In this document: positions 8,999-16,911 of the stretch, one piece after another
How the letters are laid out: the number at the start of each line of letters is the position of its first letter
How positions within the stretch are numbered: position 1 is the first letter of the stretch
Source of the DNA: an uncultured Actinomycetes bacterium
GTDB taxonomy: Bacteria; Actinomycetota; Acidimicrobiia; Acidimicrobiales; Acidimicrobilacustridaceae
DNA length: 64,000 nt
Assembly: GCA_937927725.1 (NCBI GenBank)
Contig: CALBSE010000066.1
Span: 1 to 64,000, forward strand
Reading direction: 5' to 3'
Made by a program: the position numbers and the translations under genes
The notes under the pieces: generated by a model
The model's input: the letters and a program-made list of their open reading frames with translations, nothing else
What the model was told of the DNA's origin: nothing
Databases searched by the model: none

Positions 8999-9858
8999 GA
9001 ATGACGAATACGTGATGCTGGCTGGTAGTTGGGACCAGCAGTCTCATCGACGCGCTTGAGTAAGAGTTCGCATGGCGGCTCAAATCGCTCGGCGAAATCC
9101 ATTGACGCCTTCTCGCCCAAAAGTTCCCAAGGGAGTGTTGTCAGTCGATCCGTGTCATCCTCGATGCGCTGACGAAGTTCAAGTGCTTCATTCGTTACCG
9201 ATCCGTTGCGAACCAGCCCGCGTGCGTCGAGTCGTTCCCAACCGATCTGGATTTCCTCGCTGGTACTTCCCCGAGATGTCGGAAGCCAGCCGTCTTCATA
9301 GCCAAGCCACGCGTTGTGGAGAATCGATGCCTCGATTCCTGTCAACCCCGCCGCCGCAACAGCCGCCCAATGGGTGTCGCCCCGCCACTCGCGCACGCAA
9401 TTCACCGCATGCCATCCGGAGAGCAGTGGATCTGCGAGTCGCTTCATTCGCAAATGCGACGCGAAAAACACGCGCCCATCTGTTGGGAGCTGTTCGACCA
9501 CCGGCCACAACTGCGGTCCAAGTTCCTCGAGCGCCGGAACGATCTCTGGCGCAAACCCACGCAGACCTTCAACGACAGCTTCATCACGGGCCTGCCATAC
9601 CGAATCGAAATCCGTCTTCGCCTCCACCAAACCAAAGGTGAACGAAATGGCCTGCGGACTAATTGAACCAAACGCGGCTGTCACCGCATCGGGACCGGCC
9701 GGTGAGAGAGGCGCACAACGAGCTGCGATGTAACCAATTGCACCAGGCAGACCAAGTGCTTCGAAGCGACGCACTGCACCTGGATCCCAGAAGATCCAGC
9801 CGATCGTTGTTTGCACCGAACGGGAATTCCGCCGTGCGATCGCATTCCAATCAGGCAT
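8995..9858 (-). CDS. SCO6745/SalK-type family protein
   Basis: 287 residues, resembling the actinobacterial SCO6745 family: GLPGAIGYIAARCAPL near the start, then FTFGLVEAKTDFDSVWQARDEAV, LLSGWHAVNCVREWRGDTHWAAVAAAGLTGIEASILHN and a C-terminal helical part LELRQRIEDDTDRLT. Function is unproven in the family. First gene of a two-gene unit with the polytopic membrane protein. The GDTHWAAV...GLTG segment is the most conserved part. Confidence 0.7.
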   Translation of the reverse strand: MPDWNAIARRNSRSVQTTIGWIFWDPGAVRRFEALGLPGAIGYIAARCAPLSPAGPDAVTAAFGSISPQAISFTFGLVEAKTDFDSVWQARDEAVVEGLRGFAPEIVPALEELGPQLWPVVEQLPTDGRVFFASHLRMKRLADPLLSGWHAVNCVREWRGDTHWAAVAAAGLTGIEASILHNAWLGYEDGWLPTSRGSTSEEIQIGWERLDARGLVRNGSVTNEALELRQRIEDDTDRLTTLPWELLGEKASMDFAERFEPPCELLLKRVDETAGPNYQPASRIRHS

Positions 9859-9938
9859 CTTCCGAGGACCTCTCGTCTTCCATGAGGAACGAACTCTAGA
9901 GACTCAAGATCCGCAACGGCGGCAACCGAGGTCGCATC

Positions 9939-10997
9939 TCAGGAACATCGAACTTGTTGGACATTCGGACATGTCATTGAACGAACTAGTGCGCTGTAGT
10001 CAGGGATGAATCGCATTTCCGCGCCCGGACGAAATCGCTCCTCAGTGCCAAGTACAAGATGGTCGCTGCTTGCACCCCGATAGGTAACCCCCTCTGGCAT
10101 CGCGAGACCATCAGGGTCAGTGTCTTGTCGTCCTAGAGCAACGATCGTTTGCCATGCTCCACAATCGCCTGTCGGTGCCGTCGAACGTGGAAATGCTGCC
10201 TGTGCGGATTGACCCCAAGGTTCGGTTGGCTTGCGGCGTGACTCAATGACTTCGCCGAAAAGGACAAAAGAGTCCGTATGCAGCCCAGCGAGGGGTTTCC
10301 TGTGCAAAGGCTCGCGCCCCAAAAGAATCGATTCTCCAAGTCGGAGATCATTGATACGTCCGATTGGGTTTCCACTCATCAACCAATCGAGATTGGCCGA
10401 ATTCCCGCCCGAGACGACTGCAACAGCCACTGAATGCTCCAACTCAAGGCGGTCTGCGATTCGCGACAGTTCGCCCATATTCACTGCATCAGGAATCACT
10501 CCAGTTCGGCATGCGAGATTTGCTCCAATTCCGGCGAAGTGAAGGTGTGGAAGCTCGAGGACCCGTTTCAGCGCCATATCGACTTCCTCGGGCATAAACC
10601 CTTCGCGCAAATCACCAAGTTCCACCATCAGGACAACGCCGTGAACAACATCGAGATCCACTGAAGACTTTGACAGCAGTTCGATCGTTTCAATCTCGGA
10701 ATTCAACGAGAGTTCAGCAGCTCGGACAACGCGCCGCGTCTGGCTGGGCATCGGCGAACGAATCAGAATCGTCGTCGATTGCACAGAGTCTGTTCGCAAA
10801 CGCTCAATATTGTCGATTCGCGAGTCACCAAGAGCCGCAACACCTGCACCAACCAAGGCTCGGGCAATGTCTGGACGTCCACCGAACGCTTTCGTTACCG
10901 CTGTGACGCGAACTCCCTTTTCGGCAGTCATCCCAACCAAACTCGCTGCGTTCGCCGCGATTTTCGAAAGATCAATTTCAATTCGAGGGGCGCTCAA
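9939..10997 (-). CDS. PLP-dependent racemase, ornithine racemase / alanine racemase fold
   Basis: 352 residues from a TTG at 10997 that overlaps the TGA of the upstream gene (CATTGA). This start gives LSAPRIEIDLSKIAANA, where ornithine-racemase-type proteins begin; the frame is open further up to 11078 and that part looks non-native. VTKAFGG carries the PLP-binding lysine, and GDSRIDNIERLR and HGVVLMVELGDLREG are typical of Orr rather than Alr. Reaction: racemisation of an amino acid such as ornithine (family knowledge), actual substrate unknown. Co-translated with the DUF1611 gene. Confidence 0.82.
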   Translation of the reverse strand: MSAPRIEIDLSKIAANAASLVGMTAEKGVRVTAVTKAFGGRPDIARALVGAGVAALGDSRIDNIERLRTDSVQSTTILIRSPMPSQTRRVVRAAELSLNSEIETIELLSKSSVDLDVVHGVVLMVELGDLREGFMPEEVDMALKRVLELPHLHFAGIGANLACRTGVIPDAVNMGELSRIADRLELEHSVAVAVVSGGNSANLDWLMSGNPIGRINDLRLGESILLGREPLHRKPLAGLHTDSFVLFGEVIESRRKPTEPWGQSAQAAFPRSTAPTGDCGAWQTIVALGRQDTDPDGLAMPEGVTYRGASSDHLVLGTEERFRPGAEMRFIPDYSALVRSMTCPNVQQVRCS

Positions 10998-12130
10998 TGG
11001 ACATCGAGCGACGCGCCCGGCTGAAGCAAAGGGAACGACGCGAGAACCATCTCGACGAGGAGGTCTCCCGATCGCCATAGCGCGTCGGTTACCGGGATTC
11101 CGAGTTCCAACTCATAGAGCGCTATTGCTGCTTCAACGTCGTCTTCGCTCATGCCTTCGTGATTGATCGTCAAACCAATCACTTTTGTTTTCGCAAAGAG
11201 CTCAATGAGTTTGATTTCGCTCGCCGCCGTAGGCATTGGAAAATCCGGAAAGTCGCTCGCACTCTTGCGAGTCGGCGCATGTTGCAGGACAACACCCTGC
11301 GGCTGACTACCTCGAAGAATTGCTGTTGAACTCAAGTACGTCGGATGGCTAAGAGCTCCCTGCCCTTCAACGATGATGACATCAGGATTTTCGTTGTCGA
11401 AGGCGTCAAGAACAGCCGCTTCCAATTCTCCGGTAACGAATTGTGCGGGAACAGCATCAAGTGCGACCCCATAACGAGCGCCTTGAATGAGTCCGGTCTG
11501 GCCAGTACTCACCATGACTGCACGAATTCCATGGTCGTTCAGTGCTTTCGTCAGAATCGTTGCTGTCGTTCGCTTTCCGATCGCGCCATCGGTGCCGAGT
11601 ACCGCAATCCTCGGGCACGTCACTTTCTGAATGCGTCCCGTGAACATTCGCAAGTCTTTCTTGGCTCGGGGCATTCGAACATCGGTGATGAGTACACCCG
11701 CGGCGTGCGCTGCAGCTACAAATTCCGCGTCTTCAGTAAGGAACTCATGGAGACCACTCACGACGTGAAGACCACGTGCAATCGCATGAAGAATCACATT
11801 GCGTTCTTCAATCGAGAGAAGCCCACTCGTTGGCGCCAAGCCAACGATGAAAACGCCAGGATTCCCATTGCCATGGGCCATGGCTTCATCGAGATCCCCA
11901 ACAATGCGAACGCCGTTGGGCACCCCGTCGAGAACCATTCCTGCATCTCGCTCATGGCACGTGCTGTCGATTACCGAGGCAATGACATACGTTTCGCTCT
12001 GACGGACAAGCCCATTCGCCGTCTTCCCGTCGATCTTTCCAAAGTTCCCTTCGCAGTAAACAACTGCAACAGGTCGAACTGGAATATGGCCACTGCCATC
12101 TCGAACCTCAGAGGAGGAAGATGCAGACAT
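10994..12130 (-). CDS. DUF1611 P-loop protein, DgcN-like
   Basis: 378 residues. An N-terminal Rossmann-like region (PVAVVYCEGNFGKIDGKTANGL) is followed by a P-loop domain whose Walker-A-like segment reads GTDGAIGKRTTATILTKAL, then VSTGQTGLIQG and DVIIVEGQGALSHPTYLSST. This is the DUF1611 family. One studied member, DgcN, takes part in D-glutamate catabolism by N-acetylation. Here the partner is an ornithine-racemase-type enzyme read from an overlapping start, which points to handling of a D-amino acid or N-acylated amino acid (inference). Confidence 0.8.
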   Translation of the reverse strand: MSASSSSEVRDGSGHIPVRPVAVVYCEGNFGKIDGKTANGLVRQSETYVIASVIDSTCHERDAGMVLDGVPNGVRIVGDLDEAMAHGNGNPGVFIVGLAPTSGLLSIEERNVILHAIARGLHVVSGLHEFLTEDAEFVAAAHAAGVLITDVRMPRAKKDLRMFTGRIQKVTCPRIAVLGTDGAIGKRTTATILTKALNDHGIRAVMVSTGQTGLIQGARYGVALDAVPAQFVTGELEAAVLDAFDNENPDVIIVEGQGALSHPTYLSSTAILRGSQPQGVVLQHAPTRKSASDFPDFPMPTAASEIKLIELFAKTKVIGLTINHEGMSEDDVEAAIALYELELGIPVTDALWRSGDLLVEMVLASFPLLQPGASLDVH

Positions 12131-12338
12131 GACAATCCCTTCGTAAAGCCTCAGGGAGACGAAGAGAACGTTTCAACGAAAAACAATCGATTGTCAAAAA
12201 CGCAGTCCCCACAAGAAGCGGGTTTCTCCGTTGAGGGTACCGAGCTCAATCAAGATTCTTTGAGCATTCCGCGAGCAACGCGATGCCCGCACCCCTCTTG
12301 CTCCCGACCTGCAGGCAACTTCGAAGGTTGTGTGAGTG

Positions 12339-13700
12339 TCAAAGCACTTTGCGGAAAATCTTGGCTTTGCGATCGGTATACGGCGGATAGGCGATCGACG
12401 GATCCATCTTGGTTCCGCGCGTAAGCACCGGCTTCATGTGCTGAAACAATCGCACGCCTGCCTTGCCGTGATAGCCACCCATGCCGCTTTCGCCGATTCC
12501 CCCAAACGGAAGATTCGGATTGGAAAAATGCATAATCGTTCCGTTGACCGTGACACCGCCGGCGGTTGTTCGGTCGATTACATCGGCAGCCACTCGCTTA
12601 TCGCCAGTAAAGACATAAAGCGCGAGGGGATGCGGGTTCACATTGATATGTGCGATGGCCTCGTTCGTCGACGCAACGTCGATGATCGGGAGAAGTGGCC
12701 CGAAGATTTCTTCCTTCATGATCTGAGCGTCGCGGTCGACATCAAGAAGCACCGTGGGCGCGATGTAACGCACTGCCGCGTCAGTCTCGCCGCCGATAAC
12801 AGCGGTTCCGCCGTCCATCAGCGCGGAAACACGGGCAAAGTGGTTTGGCGAAACAATCCGTCCGTAGCTTTCACTCTCTTTTGGCTCATCACCAAAGAAT
12901 TCGGTGATCGCCTTGCCGAGTTCATCGACGAAACCATCACGCACTGACGAATTCACCATCACATAATCCGGGGCGATGCAGGTCTGTCCCGCGTTCAGCC
13001 ACTTGCCCCATGCAACTCGACGCGCCGCAACTCGCAAGTTTGCAGAAGCATCGATGATCACAGGACTCTTACCACCGAGTTCAAGCGTCACGGGAGTGAG
13101 ATTCTTCACGGCCGCTGCCATAACGATTCGACCAACAGTTCCGTTACCCGTGTAAAAGATGTGGTCAAAATGTTGCTCAAGCAGATCAGTTGTTTCGGGA
13201 ACTCCACCTTCGACCAGCGCAATCGCTGATGGATCGAGATACTTCGGCACCAATGACGACAACAACGCCGACGTGTTTGCCGTGACTTCTGATGGCTTCA
13301 TCACCACCGCGTTACCGGCCGCAAGGGCGCCCGCGACCGGAACCAAAAGAAGATGGATCGGATAATTCCACGGCGCGATCACGAGAACAACGCCCACCGG
13401 CTCTGGGATTAATCGCGACTTTCCTGGCATTGCTACCAGTGGTGTGCCTACCCGTTCGGGCCTATTCCACTTCTTCAGGTTCTTGATCATTGACTTCACT
13501 TCGCTTGTCACGAATGCGATGTCGGTGATGAACCCCTCAACACGCGGCTTACCGAGATCCGTTGCAAGCGCGTCGAGAAACGCGGACTCGTTCTCCTCGA
13601 GCATCTTCACCATTTGCTCAAGTTGATGCTTACGCCACGCCAGAGGCCGCGTAAGGCCCTTGTTGTAAGAGTTGCGAAGAGTGTCAGCCAAAGAAGTCAT
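12339..13700 (-). CDS. Aldehyde dehydrogenase family protein
   Basis: 453 residues from ATG 13700 (MTSLADTLRNSYNKG). The frame is open to 13739, but the added residues look unrelated. Motifs: APWNYPIHLLLVP (oxyanion Asn), the nucleotide-binding FTYG-equivalent FYTGNGTVG, LELGGKSPVI with the general-base Glu, and NAGQTCIAPDYV with the nucleophilic Cys. No membrane segment is evident at the C-terminus. It resembles the class-3 (YwdH/fatty aldehyde) type. Reaction: NAD(P)-dependent oxidation of an aldehyde to an acid. Its own 207-base gap to the DUF1611 gene holds no recognisable element. Confidence 0.93.
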   Translation of the reverse strand: MTSLADTLRNSYNKGLTRPLAWRKHQLEQMVKMLEENESAFLDALATDLGKPRVEGFITDIAFVTSEVKSMIKNLKKWNRPERVGTPLVAMPGKSRLIPEPVGVVLVIAPWNYPIHLLLVPVAGALAAGNAVVMKPSEVTANTSALLSSLVPKYLDPSAIALVEGGVPETTDLLEQHFDHIFYTGNGTVGRIVMAAAVKNLTPVTLELGGKSPVIIDASANLRVAARRVAWGKWLNAGQTCIAPDYVMVNSSVRDGFVDELGKAITEFFGDEPKESESYGRIVSPNHFARVSALMDGGTAVIGGETDAAVRYIAPTVLLDVDRDAQIMKEEIFGPLLPIIDVASTNEAIAHINVNPHPLALYVFTGDKRVAADVIDRTTAGGVTVNGTIMHFSNPNLPFGGIGESGMGGYHGKAGVRLFQHMKPVLTRGTKMDPSIAYPPYTDRKAKIFRKVL

Positions 13701-13757
13701 GGGCGCATTCAAGCACCTATGCCTTGCTGTGGCTCGCAAAAGAGCACTACAGGTTCG

Positions 13758-14444
13758 CTACAGTCGGCGCTTGAGCTCAACAAATACTTCGTTGCCCACG
13801 AGTTCAATGAGTTCCTCCGCCAATGACTCAATCACTGGGCGATCCCCCACGTAGGCCCGATCCCCTTCCGTACAACACCAGGCCATTGTCTCGCCCTCGT
13901 CTCCCCAGTCCGCCCGCGACCACCGACGAAGGGTGGCAGTTTCGGTTGTCGGCGAGGTTTCCGCCCAATCGATTTTGATCGGTAACTGCCAGCACACCGA
14001 CGGCTTCCACTCTGTTGGCGACTCGCCCGCTTCAATCGCTGCTAGATGCAACGCGCAACCGGCTCCTCCGACGAACCCGGGTCGATTCAAGAAAATGCAG
14101 GCGCCATCGACCACTCGGGTATTCGTTGCTTTTTCGTTTGCAAACACACCGCCTGTAATCGCCGCATCATGAAATTGGAACAGCGAGGGATCAACCATCG
14201 CTGCGAAAGCGCTAATCATTCGCGACTCATCTTCGCCATCGAGCTCTGCTCCAACCGAGCAGCAGCCTTGCTGAAGTTCTTCCGAAGGTTCATCGTGAAT
14301 CCCTAAGCACCCTCGTCCCCAAATGCAGGTCCAGTTCGACCTGAGGAACTCAGCGTCGAAGGTCCAGGTCACTTCGCCATCGACGATCACCGGATTTGCG
14401 GGATCTTCAGCGTCGAAGGGAGCGGGCAGTGGCGCTGAGGTCAT
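13758..14444 (-). CDS. Cysteine-cluster protein, unknown function
   Basis: 228 residues from ATG 14444 (MTSAPLPAPFD). The frame runs to 14543, but the chosen start fits a -10 box just upstream. The protein is rich in cysteine pairs: CIWGRGC, GCCSVGAEL, GACIFLNR, GGAGCALH, SVCWQLP and WCCTEGD. The order (C..C, CC, then C-F-L-N, G-C-A-L-H and W-K-P-x-V-C) recalls YkgJ/DUF3109-type cysteine-cluster proteins, so metal or Fe-S binding is likely (inference). It is divergent from a TetR gene across a perfect palindrome. Confidence 0.65.
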   Translation of the reverse strand: MTSAPLPAPFDAEDPANPVIVDGEVTWTFDAEFLRSNWTCIWGRGCLGIHDEPSEELQQGCCSVGAELDGEDESRMISAFAAMVDPSLFQFHDAAITGGVFANEKATNTRVVDGACIFLNRPGFVGGAGCALHLAAIEAGESPTEWKPSVCWQLPIKIDWAETSPTTETATLRRWSRADWGDEGETMAWCCTEGDRAYVGDRPVIESLAEELIELVGNEVFVELKRRL

Positions 14445-14468
14445 CGGCCGATCGTACCGCTGTCTCAA

Positions 14469-14491
14469 TTCTGTCAAGACGATTGACAGAA
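14469..14491. promoter_or_regulatory. Perfect palindromic operator between divergent promoters
   Basis: TTCTGTCAA and TTGACAGAA form a perfect 9-bp inverted repeat around GACGA. Each arm contains a TTGACA -35 hexamer, one per direction. On the plus strand TAAGAA (14506-14511) follows at 17 bases. On the minus strand TACGAT (14456-14451) follows at 15 bases, placing the start of transcription almost on the ATG at 14444. A TetR dimer bound here would block both genes. Confidence 0.7.
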
Positions 14492-14549
14492 CCCTCGGGA
14501 GTCGGTAAGAAAGCGGCACTCGTCCCCAAGAGAACGGCCGCACGACGAA

Positions 14550-15176
14550 ATGAACACACCCCTTCTCCCTACTGATTCAGGCTCACCTTCACTCGACGGG
14601 CGGACGGCTCGCCGGGACAGGGGTCGCATTGCTGTGCTCGAAGCTGCGCTTGAGCTCTTTGAAGAGGAGAACCTCGAGCCAAACCCCGAGCAGATCGCAC
14701 AACGTGCAGGGGTCTCGACACGATCCGTGTATCGCTATTTTGAAGATCGCGATGAACTGGTCCGCGCGGTCATCGCCCACAAGCAGTTAAAAGTTCTTCC
14801 GATGTTTCACATCGAGAACATCGGAATCGGAGACCTTCCCTCCCGAATTTCTCGATTGGTTGACTCTCGACTCAACGTCTACGAAGCGATCGGAGCCACA
14901 GCACGCGCTATGGCGATCAAAGCATCCAGCGATCCTGACATCAGCAAACAGGTTCAGTTCAGGAAATCGATTTTCCGAGAGCAGATAGAAGTCAGTTTCG
15001 CTCAAGAGTTCGAACGTATGACCCCCACTCAACGTGCCGATTCTCTCAACGCAATCGATGCTCTTACTCAAGTTGAATCACTTGATCGCTTCCAAGTTGA
15101 TCTTCAACTCTCTGTCGACAAAACCCGAGACCTCCTCATCGCCGCGATTGCAGCACTTCTCAAAATTTCGGAGTAG
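14550..15176 (+). CDS. TetR family regulator
   Basis: 208 residues. N-terminal HTH: RGRIAVLEAALELFEEENLEPNPEQIAQRAGVSTRSVYRYFEDRDELVRAVI, the classic TetR layout ending in VYRYF. The ligand-binding part is not recognised. It is divergent from the cysteine-cluster gene, and a perfect palindrome over both -35 boxes is its likely operator. The haloalkane dehalogenase gene starts 42 bases downstream on the same strand and may be co-transcribed. Confidence 0.9.
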   Translation: MNTPLLPTDSGSPSLDGRTARRDRGRIAVLEAALELFEEENLEPNPEQIAQRAGVSTRSVYRYFEDRDELVRAVIAHKQLKVLPMFHIENIGIGDLPSRISRLVDSRLNVYEAIGATARAMAIKASSDPDISKQVQFRKSIFREQIEVSFAQEFERMTPTQRADSLNAIDALTQVESLDRFQVDLQLSVDKTRDLLIAAIAALLKISE

Positions 15177-15218
15177 TCCGATTACCGAAGCTCTTCAAAG
15201 ACATGGATAGGACGAACG

Positions 15219-16133
15219 ATGGAATTCCTCCGCACGCCCGACGAGCGATTTGCTCATCTCGAGGACTACGACTTCGAGCCGCGCTACCGGACAATCACGA
15301 CAGCCGACGGCACCGAACTTCGCTTTCATTTCATTGACGAAGGTTCTCGTGATGCAGCTCCGATACTCCTGCTGCACGGCAACCCGTCTTGGTCCTACCT
15401 GCACCGCAAGATGATCCGCGGACTCGCCGCTCGCGGCCATCGCGTTCTTGCTCTCGACCTCATTGGAATGGGTCGCTCAGACAAACCGATCGACAAGGCG
15501 GACTATTCGCTGGCAAACCATGTCGACTGGATGGGGCAGTGGCTTGAAGGCGAAGACCTCACCAAGATCACGCTGTACTGCCAAGACTGGGGTGGCATCA
15601 CTGGCCTCAACTTGTTGCCCTTCCATGGCGATCGCTTCAGCCGAGTCATCGCTTCGAACACTGGAGTCCCCGCGGGCGAAGGCGCGACGAAAGGCATCGA
15701 AAATTGGCTTGCATTCGTTGGCAGCGTTGAGGAACTTCCGATTAGCGGTGTCATGCAAAGCGGAACGACTCGGAAATTTTCCGCCGGCGAGATGGCAGCG
15801 TACGAAGCACCGTTCCCCGACGGCACTTTTCAGGCCTCGCCTCTCGCGTTCCCATTTCTCATTCCCGTGCAACCGGACAACCCTGGTGTTCCGATGTGTC
15901 TTGCGCTGTGGGAATTCCTAGAGACGTGGACAAAGCCATTTCTCACAGTCTTTGGCACCGAGGATGAGATTTCCTACAAGGCCGGCGCGCATCTCAAGAT
16001 GCAACGAAAGATCCCAGGGGCGGCCGGACAACACCACGTCGAGATTGACGGGGCCAGCCACTTCATTCAAGAAGACGCTCCCGACGAACTCGTTGAGATC
16101 ATCGATCAGTTCACAACGCAAGGACAACGCTGA
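15219..16133 (+). CDS. Haloalkane dehalogenase-like alpha/beta hydrolase
   Basis: 304 residues. HGNPSWSYLHRKM (53-65) gives the oxyanion-hole Asn/Trp pattern of haloalkane dehalogenases. The nucleophile elbow reads CQDWGG with Asp123 as nucleophile and Trp124 as halide-binding residue, rather than the Ser of esterases. Asp249 (FGTEDE) is a likely acid and His281 (GASHF) the base, an order typical of subfamily HLD-I. The cap spans about 150-225, with Trp163 a candidate second halide Trp. Reaction: hydrolysis of C-halogen bonds to alcohol plus halide. It follows a TetR gene and overlaps a lipoprotein gene (TGATG). Confidence 0.85.
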   Translation: MEFLRTPDERFAHLEDYDFEPRYRTITTADGTELRFHFIDEGSRDAAPILLLHGNPSWSYLHRKMIRGLAARGHRVLALDLIGMGRSDKPIDKADYSLANHVDWMGQWLEGEDLTKITLYCQDWGGITGLNLLPFHGDRFSRVIASNTGVPAGEGATKGIENWLAFVGSVEELPISGVMQSGTTRKFSAGEMAAYEAPFPDGTFQASPLAFPFLIPVQPDNPGVPMCLALWEFLETWTKPFLTVFGTEDEISYKAGAHLKMQRKIPGAAGQHHVEIDGASHFIQEDAPDELVEIIDQFTTQGQR

Positions 16134-16873
16134 TGCAACGATTCCGATCTCTTGCGATTTTTCTGCTCGGAATAACGGGTGTTCTCGTGACAGTTTCGTG
16201 CTCTTCAGGCACAAGCACACAGGCTCCGACCACATCAACAAGTACCGCTGCTCCAGATATGCGTGACCTTCGCTACTGCGAGGTCTTGCTTGTGTCTCTT
16301 TCAGAGGCTCAACCCATCGCGAGCGTGTACAACACCTACCCGCTAAACGATTGCCCAGAGTCGAAGTGGTCGGCTCTTGATCCGAAGGCACTTGCAACTC
16401 AGTTCGGAGCAACTGTCGCAATGTTGAATGGCCCGCGACATTGGATGATCAACCACGTGGAAAAAGTCGGAGACAAAACCTCCGAAAAGGCCGACTTCGG
16501 CGGCATTGAGATGTACAAGCAAGCAACGGTGCCGATCGGATCGCTCGTTGATCAAGCCCGTCCCTACTCCCCATATCCCGTGAGTCGCTCAACCATTTTC
16601 ACGTACAACGCTGGAACGGAAATCTTTCAGCTCACCAGTCCCGATGGTTCGGTATTTGTTATGCAGTCCTTCAGCCAACAGAAGGACCCATCACTCACGC
16701 TTTCCTCGCTTCCATCGTTGGCCACCAAACTCGAACTGCCTGCTGGTTGGAAATTTGGATCACGTTTTCTGACCGAGGATCTCAAGATCGTCACCGTGAA
16801 GAACCCTGCACAGGTTCTTCAAGACAACCTTGGAAACAGCTATTCGATGGTCCCTGCGACGACCGACAATTAA
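16133..16873 (+). CDS. Secreted lipoprotein, unknown function
   Basis: 246 residues. The signal peptide (MQRFRSLAIFLLGITGVLV) ends in lipobox VTVSC, then a Ser/Thr-rich linker. The body has two cysteines (RYCEVLL, NDCPES) and no known domain that I recognise. Its ATG overlaps the dehalogenase stop (TGATG), so it is translated with that enzyme, an unusual partner for a cytosolic hydrolase. Confidence 0.7.
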   Translation: MQRFRSLAIFLLGITGVLVTVSCSSGTSTQAPTTSTSTAAPDMRDLRYCEVLLVSLSEAQPIASVYNTYPLNDCPESKWSALDPKALATQFGATVAMLNGPRHWMINHVEKVGDKTSEKADFGGIEMYKQATVPIGSLVDQARPYSPYPVSRSTIFTYNAGTEIFQLTSPDGSVFVMQSFSQQKDPSLTLSSLPSLATKLELPAGWKFGSRFLTEDLKIVTVKNPAQVLQDNLGNSYSMVPATTDN

Positions 16874-16911
16874 TTGTGAATCTTGGTACGGCTAGGTGTC
16901 GCGATGCGCCG

